A stretch of 46,708 nucleotides of DNA, from NCBI GenBank assembly GCA_018648225.1, contig JABGRQ010000156.1:1-46708 (forward strand), read 5' to 3'. Shown here one piece after another: positions 17,363-26,744 of the stretch. The stretch comes from Chloroflexota bacterium (GTDB lineage: Bacteria; Chloroflexota; Anaerolineae; Anaerolineales; UBA11858). A program made the position numbers and the translations under genes. The first letter of the stretch is position 1. The number at the start of each line of letters is the position of its first letter. The notes below the pieces were generated by a model that ran no database searches, had not been told where the DNA came from, and saw only the letters and a list, made by a program, of their open reading frames with translations.

Positions 17363-18247
17363 CTAGGTTTCCCGAAAGTCGTAGATGCCGTCCACGATGG
17401 GCCAGGTGCGCACACAGTTTGTGCAGTGGAGCGCGTCGGGGGATTCTGTCAGGGAAGTTTGTCCACACGCCGGGCAACGGAAGAAGCCCTCGGGTGCGGC
17501 CCCTTTAGAACTATCACCCGCCCGGGAACGGGTAAATACGCTGGGGGTCAGTTGCCACCAATCGCCTGTCAGTTGTGCCATTGCATCGAGTGCAACTAAA
17601 ATTTTCGTCGGAATCAATTTTTTAAGGATGCCAATCCGAAAATGGGAAAGCGTTAATTGCCGCTCAAGCTGAAAATCGGCCGCGTGGAGCCATTGGCGCA
17701 CGGTGCGAGGGTGAAAATCGAAGTTGAGTGGCACAAATTCAACCGACTCTGGCGTGAAGGGATTCCAACTTTGTAGGCGCAAAATGTAGCGCAGAATGGC
17801 CTTGAGATTGAGTTTGCTGGCGAATTCCAGGATAAAGATGGCACCGGGTTGCAGCACGCGGCGGATTTCGTCCAACGCCTGCGGAGCCTCAGCGAGATGA
17901 TGCAGCACGCGAATCATAGTGGCGGCATCAAACAGACGATCCACGAAGGGCAGGCGATAGACATCCCCGGCGATATAGGTGTAGCGGTCGCTCTTACCGA
18001 GGCGAGCCTGAGCCTGCTGCATTTGGGTAAAGGAGTAGTCGAGCAGAACGACGCGCTCAAAATTACGATAGCGCTGCGTGTTGCGTCCGGCGCCTGCGCC
18101 CAGTTCGAGCATGAGTTTGCCTTCCGAGGGGAGTAGGCGGCGTAGGGCTACAGCTTCTACCTGATCTTCGTAGGCGCGCCCGCCCTCTTCCCAGAACGTG
18201 GTCTGGTAATCGGAGCCTTCGTAATTGCAAATGGGAGGTTGGGTCAT
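17363..18247 (-). CDS. Class I SAM-dependent methyltransferase with C-terminal zinc ribbon
   Basis: The first 200 residues form a methyltransferase: LMLELGAGAGRNT is motif I, DRYTYIAGDVYRLPF is the motif II/III area and VLHHLAEAP the post-motif helix. The last 45 residues hold a four-cysteine zinc ribbon (CPAC ... CTNC) followed by WPIVDGIYDF, which resembles the Trm112-type domain usually found free or at the N-terminus of such enzymes. The substrate is unknown. It lies in a - strand group with UDP-glucose dehydrogenase upstream, so a glycolipid or surface sugar is a reasonable guess. Confidence 0.82.
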   Translation of the reverse strand: MTQPPICNYEGSDYQTTFWEEGGRAYEDQVEAVALRRLLPSEGKLMLELGAGAGRNTQRYRNFERVVLLDYSFTQMQQAQARLGKSDRYTYIAGDVYRLPFVDRLFDAATMIRVLHHLAEAPQALDEIRRVLQPGAIFILEFASKLNLKAILRYILRLQSWNPFTPESVEFVPLNFDFHPRTVRQWLHAADFQLERQLTLSHFRIGILKKLIPTKILVALDAMAQLTGDWWQLTPSVFTRSRAGDSSKGAAPEGFFRCPACGQTSLTESPDALHCTNCVRTWPIVDGIYDFRET

Positions 18248-18263
18248 ACGTGATAAGATGGGA

Positions 18264-18315
18264 GACGGAGGACGGAAGGCCGATGACTCTCGTCGTCTGT
18301 CTTCCGTCCTCCGTC
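18264..18315. repeat. GACGGAGGACGGAAG inverted repeat
   Basis: A perfect 15-bp inverted repeat, GACGGAGGACGGAAG at 18264-18278 and its complement at 18301-18315, with a 22-base interior. A related element is at 29846-29918. No U-tract follows, so it is a dispersed repeat rather than a typical terminator. Confidence 0.7.
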
Positions 18316-18335
18316 ATTTGTGATTGTTTTGAATG

Positions 18336-19664
18336 CTAGGCTTCCGGCGTATTTGTGCCGTTGTAGCCGCGCCCCAAGCCGCGATAGATAAAGTTGAGTG
18401 CTTTCATCTCATCGGGGTCGTAGATGTTACGGCCATCGAAAATGACTGGCTGCTTCATGCTTTCGCGCAGTTGCCGGCGGTTGAGTTGTTTGAACTCGTT
18501 CCACTCAGTGTTGACCATCAGTGCGTCGCAACCTGCCGCCATCGAGTAAGGATCGTTGTACATTTCGACATCCGGCAAGAGTGGGGCGGCAACTTCCATC
18601 GAAACGGGATCATAGCCGCGCACGGTTGCGCCTGCGGCAATGAGTTGCGTGGCAATGTCAATCGAGGGAGCATCGCGCATATCATCGGTGTTGGGCTTAA
18701 AGGCCAGCCCCAACATGCCAATGATCTTGCCCTTGACATCGCCGCCAAGCATTTGGATCACGCGTTCAACCGCCATTGGTCTGCGGTCGGCGTTGATGTC
18801 CATGACAGCATGTAATAACTGCGGATGTTTGCCTTTTTCTTCGGCCATGTGCGCCAGGGCAAGTACATCTTTGGGGAAGCAGGAACCGCCATACCCCAGA
18901 CCCGCGTTCAGGAAGTGATGTCCAATGCGCTCGTCGTAGCCCATGCCGGTAGCGACTTCAGTCACATCGGCGCCCAGGGCTTCGCAAATATTGGCGATTT
19001 CGTTGATGAAAGAAATCTTGGTTGCCAGAAAGGCATTGGAGGCGTACTTAATCATCTCGGCGGTGCGCAGATCGGTAATCACGATGGGCGCGCGCAGCGG
19101 CAGGTGCAGTTGAGCCACTTTATCGGCGGCATCGCGGTCGAGCGAGCCAAGTACCGTGCGGTGCGGGTTCATGAAATCGAAAATAGCTGAGCCCTCGCGC
19201 AAAAATTCGGGGCAGGATACCACCGAAAAGGGAGTGGCTTCAGGTTGATTCCGTTTGACAATTCCGGCCACCCAATCGCCGGTGCCAACTGGCACAGTAG
19301 ACTTATTGATAATCACCAACTCGCTGCTCATATGCCTGGCAACATCACTGGCGGCCGCCTCAACATATTGCAGATCGGCTTCACCATCGACCCCTGAGGG
19401 AGTTCCGACAGCAATGAAGACAAACTCGGTGTCTCCATCTAGCCCTTCTTTATAGGACGTAGTGAATGTCAGTCGGCCTGATTTAACATTACGTTCGACA
19501 AGTTCTTCAAGGCCTGGTTCGTAAATGGGCATTTCACCATTTTTCAGGCCTTCAATTTTTTCTTCGCTAATATCCAGTGCGATAACGCGATTGCCAAGAT
19601 CGGCAAAACCGGCGGCTGTAATTAACCCTACATAGCCGACACCGACAACACAGATTTGTTTCAT
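18336..19664 (-). CDS. ugd: UDP-glucose 6-dehydrogenase
   Basis: Oxidises UDP-glucose to UDP-glucuronate with NAD+. The N-terminal Rossmann motif is [12 protein letters not shown], the family signature region [15 protein letters not shown] is present, and [11 protein letters not shown] contains the catalytic cysteine. The reading frame is open further upstream (to 19751), but GGAGG at about 19674-19679 and the family N-terminus MKQICVVG place the start at 19664, giving 442 residues. It is divergent from an Rrf2 regulator and heads the - strand group containing the methyltransferase, FAD enzyme and ABC exporter. Confidence 0.95.
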   Translation of the reverse strand: MKQICVVGVGYVGLITAAGFADLGNRVIALDISEEKIEGLKNGEMPIYEPGLEELVERNVKSGRLTFTTSYKEGLDGDTEFVFIAVGTPSGVDGEADLQYVEAAASDVARHMSSELVIINKSTVPVGTGDWVAGIVKRNQPEATPFSVVSCPEFLREGSAIFDFMNPHRTVLGSLDRDAADKVAQLHLPLRAPIVITDLRTAEMIKYASNAFLATKISFINEIANICEALGADVTEVATGMGYDERIGHHFLNAGLGYGGSCFPKDVLALAHMAEEKGKHPQLLHAVMDINADRRPMAVERVIQMLGGDVKGKIIGMLGLAFKPNTDDMRDAPSIDIATQLIAAGATVRGYDPVSMEVAAPLLPDVEMYNDPYSMAAGCDALMVNTEWNEFKQLNRRQLRESMKQPVIFDGRNIYDPDEMKALNFIYRGLGRGYNGTNTPEA

Positions 19665-19743
19665 AGTGATTGATCCTCCAGAACGCGAAGTGACAGTTAT
19701 GTACTGCGCAGAATACTGCAAAATCTTACCATAGGCTGTGCTA

Positions 19744-19790
19744 TTGCGCACGAGTACCCATGCGCAAGGTCATTGACATGCAATGACCTT
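19744..19790. promoter_or_regulatory. Two adjacent perfect dyads in the ugd/Rrf2 divergent region
   Basis: TTGCGCA (19744-19750) pairs with TGCGCAA (19761-19767). Directly beside it, AAGGTCATTG (19766-19775) pairs with CAATGACCTT (19781-19790) with a 5-base spacer. The second has the size and spacing of a transcription-factor operator. The binding protein is not known. Confidence 0.5.
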
Positions 19791-19805
19791 AATCACTTGT
19801 AGATT

Positions 19806-19872
19806 GGATAAATATACTCTAAAATATAACCGATAAATTTTATCCGTAAGACCAAATATAGGAAAATATCTT
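19806..19872 (+). promoter_or_regulatory. Promoter and probable autoregulatory site of the Rrf2 gene
   Basis: AT-rich region with TATACT near 19814 as a possible -10. GATAAA-T-TTTATC (19832-19844) is a perfect odd-length dyad, and a further GGATAAA lies at 19806. Rrf2 proteins commonly bind AT-rich dyads over their own promoter. TAGGAAA precedes the start codon. Confidence 0.45.
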
Positions 19873-20292
19873 ATGCAAATCACTCGCCAGGCAGACTACG
19901 CGGTACGAGCCGTTTATTATCTCACGACCTTGGGACCAGGCAAACGGGCGGCAACTAGCAAAATTGCCGAAAAACAACATATTCCGGCCTCATTTTTAGC
20001 AAAAATTGTATCCCAATTATCCGTAGCCGGGTTATTGCACACCTCGCGCGGCGCCCGTGGCGGCGTTTCGTTGGCACGCGATCCCCAAGAAATCAGTTTA
20101 TTGGATGTTGTCGAAGCGATTGACGGCCCAATTTTGCTGAATGAATGTGTTGGCGATGATGGGGTTTGCACGTTTAATGATATTTGTCCCATGCGCCCGG
20201 TCTGGTGTGAAGCGCAAAAGAACCTGATTGATCGCCTCAGCTCGACGCATTTCTCTACATTTTCGCCGAAAGAAGAAGCACCGGAAGCATAA
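19873..20292 (+). CDS. Rrf2-family transcriptional regulator
   Basis: A 139-residue winged-helix regulator starting MQITRQADYAVRAVYYL, typical of Rrf2/IscR/NsrR. The recognition helix region is ASFLAKIVSQL, followed by the wing GGVSLARDP. Cysteines in NECVGDDGVC, DICPMRPVWC (spacings of 6, 5 and 6 residues) could hold an iron-sulfur cluster, so it may sense redox, NO or iron-sulfur status. It is transcribed away from ugd and has its own terminator, so its targets may lie elsewhere. Confidence 0.9.
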   Translation: MQITRQADYAVRAVYYLTTLGPGKRAATSKIAEKQHIPASFLAKIVSQLSVAGLLHTSRGARGGVSLARDPQEISLLDVVEAIDGPILLNECVGDDGVCTFNDICPMRPVWCEAQKNLIDRLSSTHFSTFSPKEEAPEA

Positions 20293-20322
20293 CTCCTCAC
20301 CGAGCGAAGTTTGAATCTCCTG

Positions 20323-20361
20323 CCCCTCCTGGCGTATAATATCCGGGAGGGGTTTATTCTT
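20323..20361 (+). terminator. Intrinsic terminator of the Rrf2 gene
   Basis: CCCCTCCTGG pairs with CCGGGAGGGG (one G.T wobble) around a 10-base loop, followed by TTTATTCTT. Confidence 0.75.
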
Positions 20362-20369
20362 AATTTACT

Positions 20370-20416
20370 ACCCTCACCCCTGCCCTCTCCCATAGGGAGA
20401 GGGTTAGGGTGAGGGC
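20370..20416. repeat. Dispersed CCCTCACCC repeat (copy 2)
   Basis: CCCTCACCCCTGCCCTCTCCC and GGGAGAGGG...GGGTGAGGG arms form an inverted repeat immediately upstream of the urocanate hydratase ribosome binding site. Related to 5176-5246. Confidence 0.65.
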
Positions 20417-20437
20417 AAATTCACTACGGAGGCTCTA

Positions 20438-22090
<1,653 letters not shown>

Positions 22091-22095
22091 ACGAA

Positions 22096-22134
22096 AAATA
22101 AAAAGAGCGCCGCTAGCGGCGCTCTTTTTATTTT
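22096..22134. terminator. Bidirectional intrinsic terminator
   Basis: GAGCGCCGCTAGCGGCGCTC is a perfect 20-base palindrome flanked by AATAAAAA and TTTTTATTTTT. It separates the converging hutU and glycosyltransferase genes. Confidence 0.9.
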
Positions 22135-23648
22135 TCAGTATACAACTTCCACGGCTCATCAGGATGATAATGAACCACCGTCCGCTGTGGGAATAGCGTC
22201 ATAATTTCGTTCGTAGAGCGCGGGCCGCGGTGATAAACGAATACAAACGGCGCATCGAAAAAGGGATTGCTTAATTCGAGCAGGGCGGCGTACTCGCGCC
22301 AATTTTCCGGGTGTACAATCACTAACGCCGGGGTTAGTGCCTGAGCATCAACTGTTAAAAAGGGTTGCAGAGCGGCGCGTTCGATGCCATACAACCCGCG
22401 CAGTGAACCGATACGAATCGGCGAATAAAACACTGCACTCATCGCCACCAGCAGCGCAACCAGTCCAGTCACGACCAACGGGCGCGCCATCTTCCAACCC
22501 GAAAAACGCTGCGGCCAGCCTGCCAGCCTGTCGATGCCAGCCGCACTCAGCAATACCAGCCCTGGCAGGGCTTCGTAATAATAGCGCGGCCCGAAGAGCC
22601 ACGCCCCCACCCAATAGGCGGCATAAATCAGTACAAGCACGGGGAAAATGCTGACGAGCAGCCAGATTTTGCCCTGGCCCCCTGAGGGCGGGGGGAGAGG
22701 GGAGGGGTGAGGGCGAAGCAGCGCCCACAGGCCAAACGGAAAGAAAATCCACGAGAGCTTGCCCCAGCCGAACAGGTCACTCAGCCCGGCATGCAGGCTA
22801 AATTTGGTATTTGTCCAGGCATATTTCAAGTTATGCCCGTCGGCAGTCACGCCAAACCCCGGCCCAAAGCCCAGCCTGTCATACGGCCACCACAGGGTAT
22901 AGGGATTGGTCAGTGCGTTGCCGGTGACGGCGTACTGCCACAACAGATGCAGACTCCCGACGAGCAGAGCGACAGTGCCAATTACCAGCACGCGGCGGCG
23001 GATATTCTGAGGGCCGCGCCACAACAGAATCAGCCCGTGGATGCCAAAGGGTAGGGCGATTCCCAGGGCTGTCAGGGGGCGGCTCAGGGCCAGGACCCCC
23101 AGGGTAAGTGCCGCGCTCAAGGTGAGCAGCCAGCCCCGAGCTGAGTCCGACTCATCCAGCGCCTCGAGCCAGAAAAGTGCAAATCCTGCGCTGAGTACCA
23201 GCCCCCAGGCGTGAGAAAGCAGTGCGCTGGAATTCATCAAAAAGAAAGGGGAACTTAGTAACAGAGCCGCTGCCAGCAGAGCGATGCGCTCATTGAGTAG
23301 TTTTTTCCCCAGCCGATACGTCAGCCAGATGCCCAGCCCGGCCAGAAACGGGTTGACCCAGGCGCGCAGCCCCAGGCGCTCGCCAAGCGAGAGTACCACC
23401 GGCCAGCCGAGGGGATATTTACCAAAACGCTGCCCGTTGTGATCGACGACGAAGGGCACCAGAAAACTTTTGGGGTTGTCGGGGGAGGGGGTGGTGAGTT
23501 GGCCGCGGGCAATGACCTGCGCCTGCCAGACGTAGGCAAATTCGTCTTCAAGATGCGGAATGTCTTCGAAGATATTGAGCGCGATCCAGCCGGTAATTAG
23601 GGTGGCGAGGGCGCTGAGGGCGAGGGCGAGCCAATCGGTGCGGGACAT
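22128..23648 (-). CDS. Membrane glycosyltransferase, GT39/ArnT-like
   Basis: Polytopic membrane protein of 506 residues with about ten or more hydrophobic segments. HLEDEFAYVW in the first external loop fits the catalytic acidic residue of polyprenol-phosphate-sugar-dependent glycosyltransferases (GT-C fold), followed by GKYPLGWP as in many dolichyl-phosphate mannosyltransferase-like proteins. It likely moves a sugar from a lipid carrier to a lipid or protein outside the membrane; donor and acceptor are unknown. Residues about 311-324 (RPHPSPLPPPSGGQG) are encoded by a dispersed repeat inserted in frame between membrane segments. Confidence 0.75.
   Translation of the reverse strand: MSRTDWLALALSALATLITGWIALNIFEDIPHLEDEFAYVWQAQVIARGQLTTPSPDNPKSFLVPFVVDHNGQRFGKYPLGWPVVLSLGERLGLRAWVNPFLAGLGIWLTYRLGKKLLNERIALLAAALLLSSPFFLMNSSALLSHAWGLVLSAGFALFWLEALDESDSARGWLLTLSAALTLGVLALSRPLTALGIALPFGIHGLILLWRGPQNIRRRVLVIGTVALLVGSLHLLWQYAVTGNALTNPYTLWWPYDRLGFGPGFGVTADGHNLKYAWTNTKFSLHAGLSDLFGWGKLSWIFFPFGLWALLRPHPSPLPPPSGGQGKIWLLVSIFPVLVLIYAAYWVGAWLFGPRYYYEALPGLVLLSAAGIDRLAGWPQRFSGWKMARPLVVTGLVALLVAMSAVFYSPIRIGSLRGLYGIERAALQPFLTVDAQALTPALVIVHPENWREYAALLELSNPFFDAPFVFVYHRGPRSTNEIMTLFPQRTVVHYHPDEPWKLYTEK
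22676..22715. repeat. CCCTCACCC-type repeat inside the glycosyltransferase gene (copy 3)
   Basis: GGGGAGGGGTGAGGGCG and adjoining G-runs match the arms at 5176-5246 and 20370-20416. The copy stays in frame and encodes a proline-rich loop. Confidence 0.6.
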
Positions 23649-23659
23649 GCGTTAAACCT

Positions 23660-23750
23660 TAACGCAAAGGTGCAAAGATGCAGAGTCGCAAAGAAAAATA
23701 TATAAAATCTTTGCCCCTTTGCCCCTTTGCCCCTTTGCGTCTTTGCGTTA
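23660..23750. repeat. TAACGCAAAG inverted-repeat element (copy 1, complete)
   Basis: A 91-base element with perfect 10-base ends, TAACGCAAAG and CTTTGCGTTA, and an interior of CTTTGCCC-type short direct repeats. It lies between the glycosyltransferase start and the stop of the upstream gene. Other copies are at 24791, 25229-25310 and 32233-32298. Confidence 0.8.
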
Positions 23751-23754
23751 AAAA

Positions 23755-24777
23755 TCATGCGGCAATTTCTTTGAGCGCGGCTAGAGCTTGCTCATGTAAA
23801 ATGCCATTGGTAGCGCAGATGCCGCGCGTGTTGGCGAGGGTACGGCCGAGGCCGAAATTGAGTTCTTGCCCGTGCAGATCGGTGACGCGGCCTCCGGCTT
23901 CTTCGGTGATGATCGAGCCAGCGGCTTGATCCCAGATTTTTTCGCGGTAGTCGGGGCGGCTTTTAGAAAGCATCCGCAGGTAGATTTCGCCGCCGCCGGA
24001 GGCCAGTACGGCGTATTTGGCCTGACTGTCCATGCGCACGGCCTGGGCCTGCACGCCGAGTGCTTCGGCAAAAACATCCATTTTCGTGACGTTGGTATGT
24101 CCGGACTCAAATGAGCGCATCAGTCGCGCTTGTGTGGGATCGGCCTGTGTAGAAACGTGAATTTGGGTGAAGTCGGTGTTGCTGCCGTTGAGGAACGCGG
24201 CCCAGGCTCCCTGACCGCGGGCGGCAATGTAGATGCTGCCGCCCTCACCCCCGGCCCCTTCGCGAAGCACACCCGCCAGGGTGCTCCCCGCGGGAAATGG
24301 AAGTTGAGGGCAGCCTAATGCGCCGATTTGAACTTTGCCGTTTTCGACTAACGCTAACGCCACAGCATATTGATCGCCGCGCAGGAAGCCTTTGGTGCCG
24401 TCAATGGGATCGAGTGTCCAGAAACGCGGCGCCGATTCGGCAGAGCCGCGGTCAATCCAGTTGCAGACTGTTTCGGGGGTAGCCCCCTCAGTGAAGCGGC
24501 TGACGAAATCGGTGATGCGCGCCAAAGTATCTTTTTCTTCGGGGGTTTGCAGGACAGCCGAATCTTCTTCACCGACCATTGGGTCGTTGGGGAAGTGCTG
24601 GTCGAGCAGGTAGCCTACTAGCGCCTGTGCGGCGAAATCGGCCACGGTGACGGGAGAGCGGTCGTCTTTTGTGAGGGCAGGCGAGATCATCTCGGCCTGA
24701 ACTTGTTGTACGAGTTCAGAAGCCTGCCGCACAGCGTGAAGGGCAAATTTTATTTCGGGGGTGTTTGTGTTGAGCAT
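23755..24777 (-). CDS. 3'(2'),5'-bisphosphate nucleotidase / inositol phosphatase family (HAL2-like)
   Basis: Lithium-sensitive magnesium phosphatase of 340 residues. Motifs in order are VTVADFAAQ, VGEEDSAVL (metal-binding glutamate), LDPIDGTKGFLRGDQYAVA (the DPxDGT motif; the KGFLRG form is typical of the HAL2/PAP phosphatase branch) and WDQAAGSIITEEAGG. The likely substrate is 3'-phosphoadenosine 5'-phosphate from sulfate assimilation, but inositol or other phosphates are possible. It ends a few bases from a complete TAACGCAAAG element and starts just after another partial copy. Confidence 0.87.
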   Translation of the reverse strand: MLNTNTPEIKFALHAVRQASELVQQVQAEMISPALTKDDRSPVTVADFAAQALVGYLLDQHFPNDPMVGEEDSAVLQTPEEKDTLARITDFVSRFTEGATPETVCNWIDRGSAESAPRFWTLDPIDGTKGFLRGDQYAVALALVENGKVQIGALGCPQLPFPAGSTLAGVLREGAGGEGGSIYIAARGQGAWAAFLNGSNTDFTQIHVSTQADPTQARLMRSFESGHTNVTKMDVFAEALGVQAQAVRMDSQAKYAVLASGGGEIYLRMLSKSRPDYREKIWDQAAGSIITEEAGGRVTDLHGQELNFGLGRTLANTRGICATNGILHEQALAALKEIAA

Positions 24778-24790
24778 GGTATTCCTTATT

Positions 24791-24822
24791 TAACGCAAAG
24801 GCGCTATGGTGCAAGGGCGCAG
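24791..24822. repeat. TAACGCAAAG element, partial copy
   Basis: TAACGCAAAGGCGC and GCAAGGGCGCAGAG resemble the left part of the complete elements; the right end is missing. It borders the GxxExxY gene on one side. Confidence 0.6.
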
Positions 24823-24828
24823 AGTTTT

Positions 24829-25212
24829 TTATAGATTGTTGACGACACGGTGAATACCATTTTTTACGAGTCTTTCACCGAAGTTGATGACCATACCCAG
24901 TTTGACATTTGTCAATCGCAGGTAAGTGAGTAATTGAGCTTCAAATATCTTGTTGTATTGAGATGTTGATTTTATCTCGACAATTACTAATCCACCAACC
25001 AGTAAATCGAGACGAAGCGGGTTTCCTAATTGTTCCCCTTTATAGACTATGGGAATGATTTTTTGTTGTTCAACTGAGATGTCGCGTTGCTGAAGTTCCC
25101 AAATCATCGCTTCTTCGTAGACACTTTCCAGCAATCCTGGTCCACCAAGTGTACGATGAACTTCAATCGCTGATTCAACAATCACACGGCTAATCTCATT
25201 TTCCTTCATCAT
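24829..25212 (-). CDS. GxxExxY protein (PD-(D/E)xK nuclease-like fold)
   Basis: A 127-residue protein with the family name motif GLLESVY and a nuclease-like core RLDLLVGGLVIVEIKS (D then ExK), characteristic of the PD-(D/E)xK superfamily. The biological role of this widespread family is not established. The gene is placed between two copies of the TAACGCAAAG repeat (24791 and 25229-25310), an arrangement like a small cassette. It may start at either of two successive ATG codons. Confidence 0.85.
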   Translation of the reverse strand: MMKENEISRVIVESAIEVHRTLGGPGLLESVYEEAMIWELQQRDISVEQQKIIPIVYKGEQLGNPLRLDLLVGGLVIVEIKSTSQYNKIFEAQLLTYLRLTNVKLGMVINFGERLVKNGIHRVVNNL

Positions 25213-25228
25213 TTCACCCTATATTTTT

Positions 25229-25310
25229 TAACGCAAGGCCACAAAGATGCAAAAACGCAGAGCTTTTTTATTTTTCCTTTGCGTCTTTGTTCCCTTGCGT
25301 CTTTGCGTTA
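25229..25310. repeat. TAACGCAAAG inverted-repeat element (copy 3)
   Basis: An 82-base element from TAACGCAAG to CTTGCGTCTTTGCGTTA, with an A/T-rich centre and inner repeats of CTTTGCGTCTTTG. It lies between RimO and the GxxExxY gene. Confidence 0.75.
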
Positions 25311-26657
25311 AATCTCTTGTGCTGTATCTAACACGCCTGTAAGATCATACGGCATTGCGCCTGTGATGCGGACGGGGGTCATCGCTCCGATGGGGAGATC
25401 GTCTTCGACGATGACCATGCCGTCAATTTCGGGAGCGTCGCGATAGCTGCGTCCCAATGAGATGCCATCGCCCTGGCCTTCGATGAGCACATCCAGGCTG
25501 GCACCGACAAGGCGCTGGTTGCGGGCCAGTGAAATGGCTTGCTGCCGCTCCATGAGCTGCTCCCAACGGGCTTGTTTCACATCTTCGGGAACAGGATCAC
25601 CCAAAGGCTCGCTGGTTGTGCCCGGTTCAAAGGAGAACTGGAACGCGCCAACGCGGTCAAATTGAATCTCGTCAATGAAATCCAGCAAGGTTTTAAATTC
25701 GGCATCGGTTTCGCCGGGATAGCCTACAATGAAGGTCGTGCGCAGAGCCAGATCGGGCATAGCAGCGCGCATTTTCTCCAGGGTACGGTAGACCCAGTTC
25801 ATATTGGCGGGGCGGCGCATCCGGCGCAGGGTATCAGGGTGGGCGTGCTGCAGAGGCATATCCAGATAGGGCAGCACTTGTGGATTTTCAGCCATAACTT
25901 CGATGAGTTCATCAGTGACATAGCCAGGATAGGCGTAGAGCACCCGCAGCCAGGGTACATCAGGGACGGCGGCGCTCAACTCGTCGAGCAGGGTTGCCAG
26001 ACCGTTGCGCATGCCGAGATCGTGGCCGTAATCGGTGGTGTCCTGGGCGATCAGGTTGATCTCGTACACGCCCATCTCTTGCAGCGCGCGCGCGTCGGTC
26101 AGAATCGCCTCCATAGGACGGCTGACGGCAATACCCTTGATGAGCGGGATGGCGCAAAAAGCGCATGGGCGGCGGCAGCCATCGGCAACTTTCAGGTAGG
26201 CGCTGCCTCCTTGCACGTTGACGCGCTGCGTCCCGGCATCGTCGCGGCCTACGTCGGCGACATCGGGCAGATGGTAGAGCGGGCCAGGGTGTTTGCCATC
26301 GCGCAATTGGCTAACGACATCGAGAATATCCATCCAGCGGCGCGTGCCAAGAATGCCATCAATGCCAGGGACTTGTTCAATAACATGCTGGCCGTAGCGT
26401 TGCGTCAAGCATCCGGCGGCAATCAACACCTGACCGGGTTTCTTTTCGGCGGCCAAGTTTTGCAAAGTTTGCAACGATTCGTCTTTGGCCGGACCAATGA
26501 ATCCACAGGTGTTGACGATGAGTACTTCGGCCTCGGCAGGTTCATCGGTGGGTGCAAAGTGGTCTTGCATCAGCAACTGCGCCATCGAGTCGGAATCGAC
26601 TGTGTTTTTGGCGCAGCCAAGGGAGATCAGGTGGAAGTTTTTTTGAGTAAGGGGCAT
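25308..26657 (-). CDS. rimO: Ribosomal protein S12 methylthiotransferase RimO
   Basis: Adds a methylthio group to the conserved aspartate of ribosomal protein S12, a radical-SAM reaction. The N-terminal UPF0004 domain begins ISLGCAKNTVDSD and includes NTCGFIGPAK. The radical SAM cluster site is CRRPCAFCAIP (CxxxCxxC). The last 65 residues form a TRAM domain. I use ATG 26657 instead of the upstream TTG at 26666, giving 449 residues. The stop lies at the end of a TAACGCAAAG repeat. The RodZ-like gene is immediately upstream on the same strand. Confidence 0.93.
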   Translation of the reverse strand: MPLTQKNFHLISLGCAKNTVDSDSMAQLLMQDHFAPTDEPAEAEVLIVNTCGFIGPAKDESLQTLQNLAAEKKPGQVLIAAGCLTQRYGQHVIEQVPGIDGILGTRRWMDILDVVSQLRDGKHPGPLYHLPDVADVGRDDAGTQRVNVQGGSAYLKVADGCRRPCAFCAIPLIKGIAVSRPMEAILTDARALQEMGVYEINLIAQDTTDYGHDLGMRNGLATLLDELSAAVPDVPWLRVLYAYPGYVTDELIEVMAENPQVLPYLDMPLQHAHPDTLRRMRRPANMNWVYRTLEKMRAAMPDLALRTTFIVGYPGETDAEFKTLLDFIDEIQFDRVGAFQFSFEPGTTSEPLGDPVPEDVKQARWEQLMERQQAISLARNQRLVGASLDVLIEGQGDGISLGRSYRDAPEIDGMVIVEDDLPIGAMTPVRITGAMPYDLTGVLDTAQEI

Positions 26658-26744
26658 AATAACCAATCACTTAAAATTGATTCAATCTCAGTATAACCAA
26701 ATGATAAAAAGTGCGTAGAGATTGAACCAATTTGTCGTATCCGT

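Noticed and set aside
23660-23750. Short direct CTTTGCCC units as a CRISPR-like array
   Set aside because: Units are only 8 to 9 bases with no spacers; they are part of a palindromic repeat element.
25539-26696. Long open frame (385 codons) on the + strand opposite RimO
   Set aside because: It is antisense to a clear RimO gene with all catalytic motifs, and the peptide resembles no known family.
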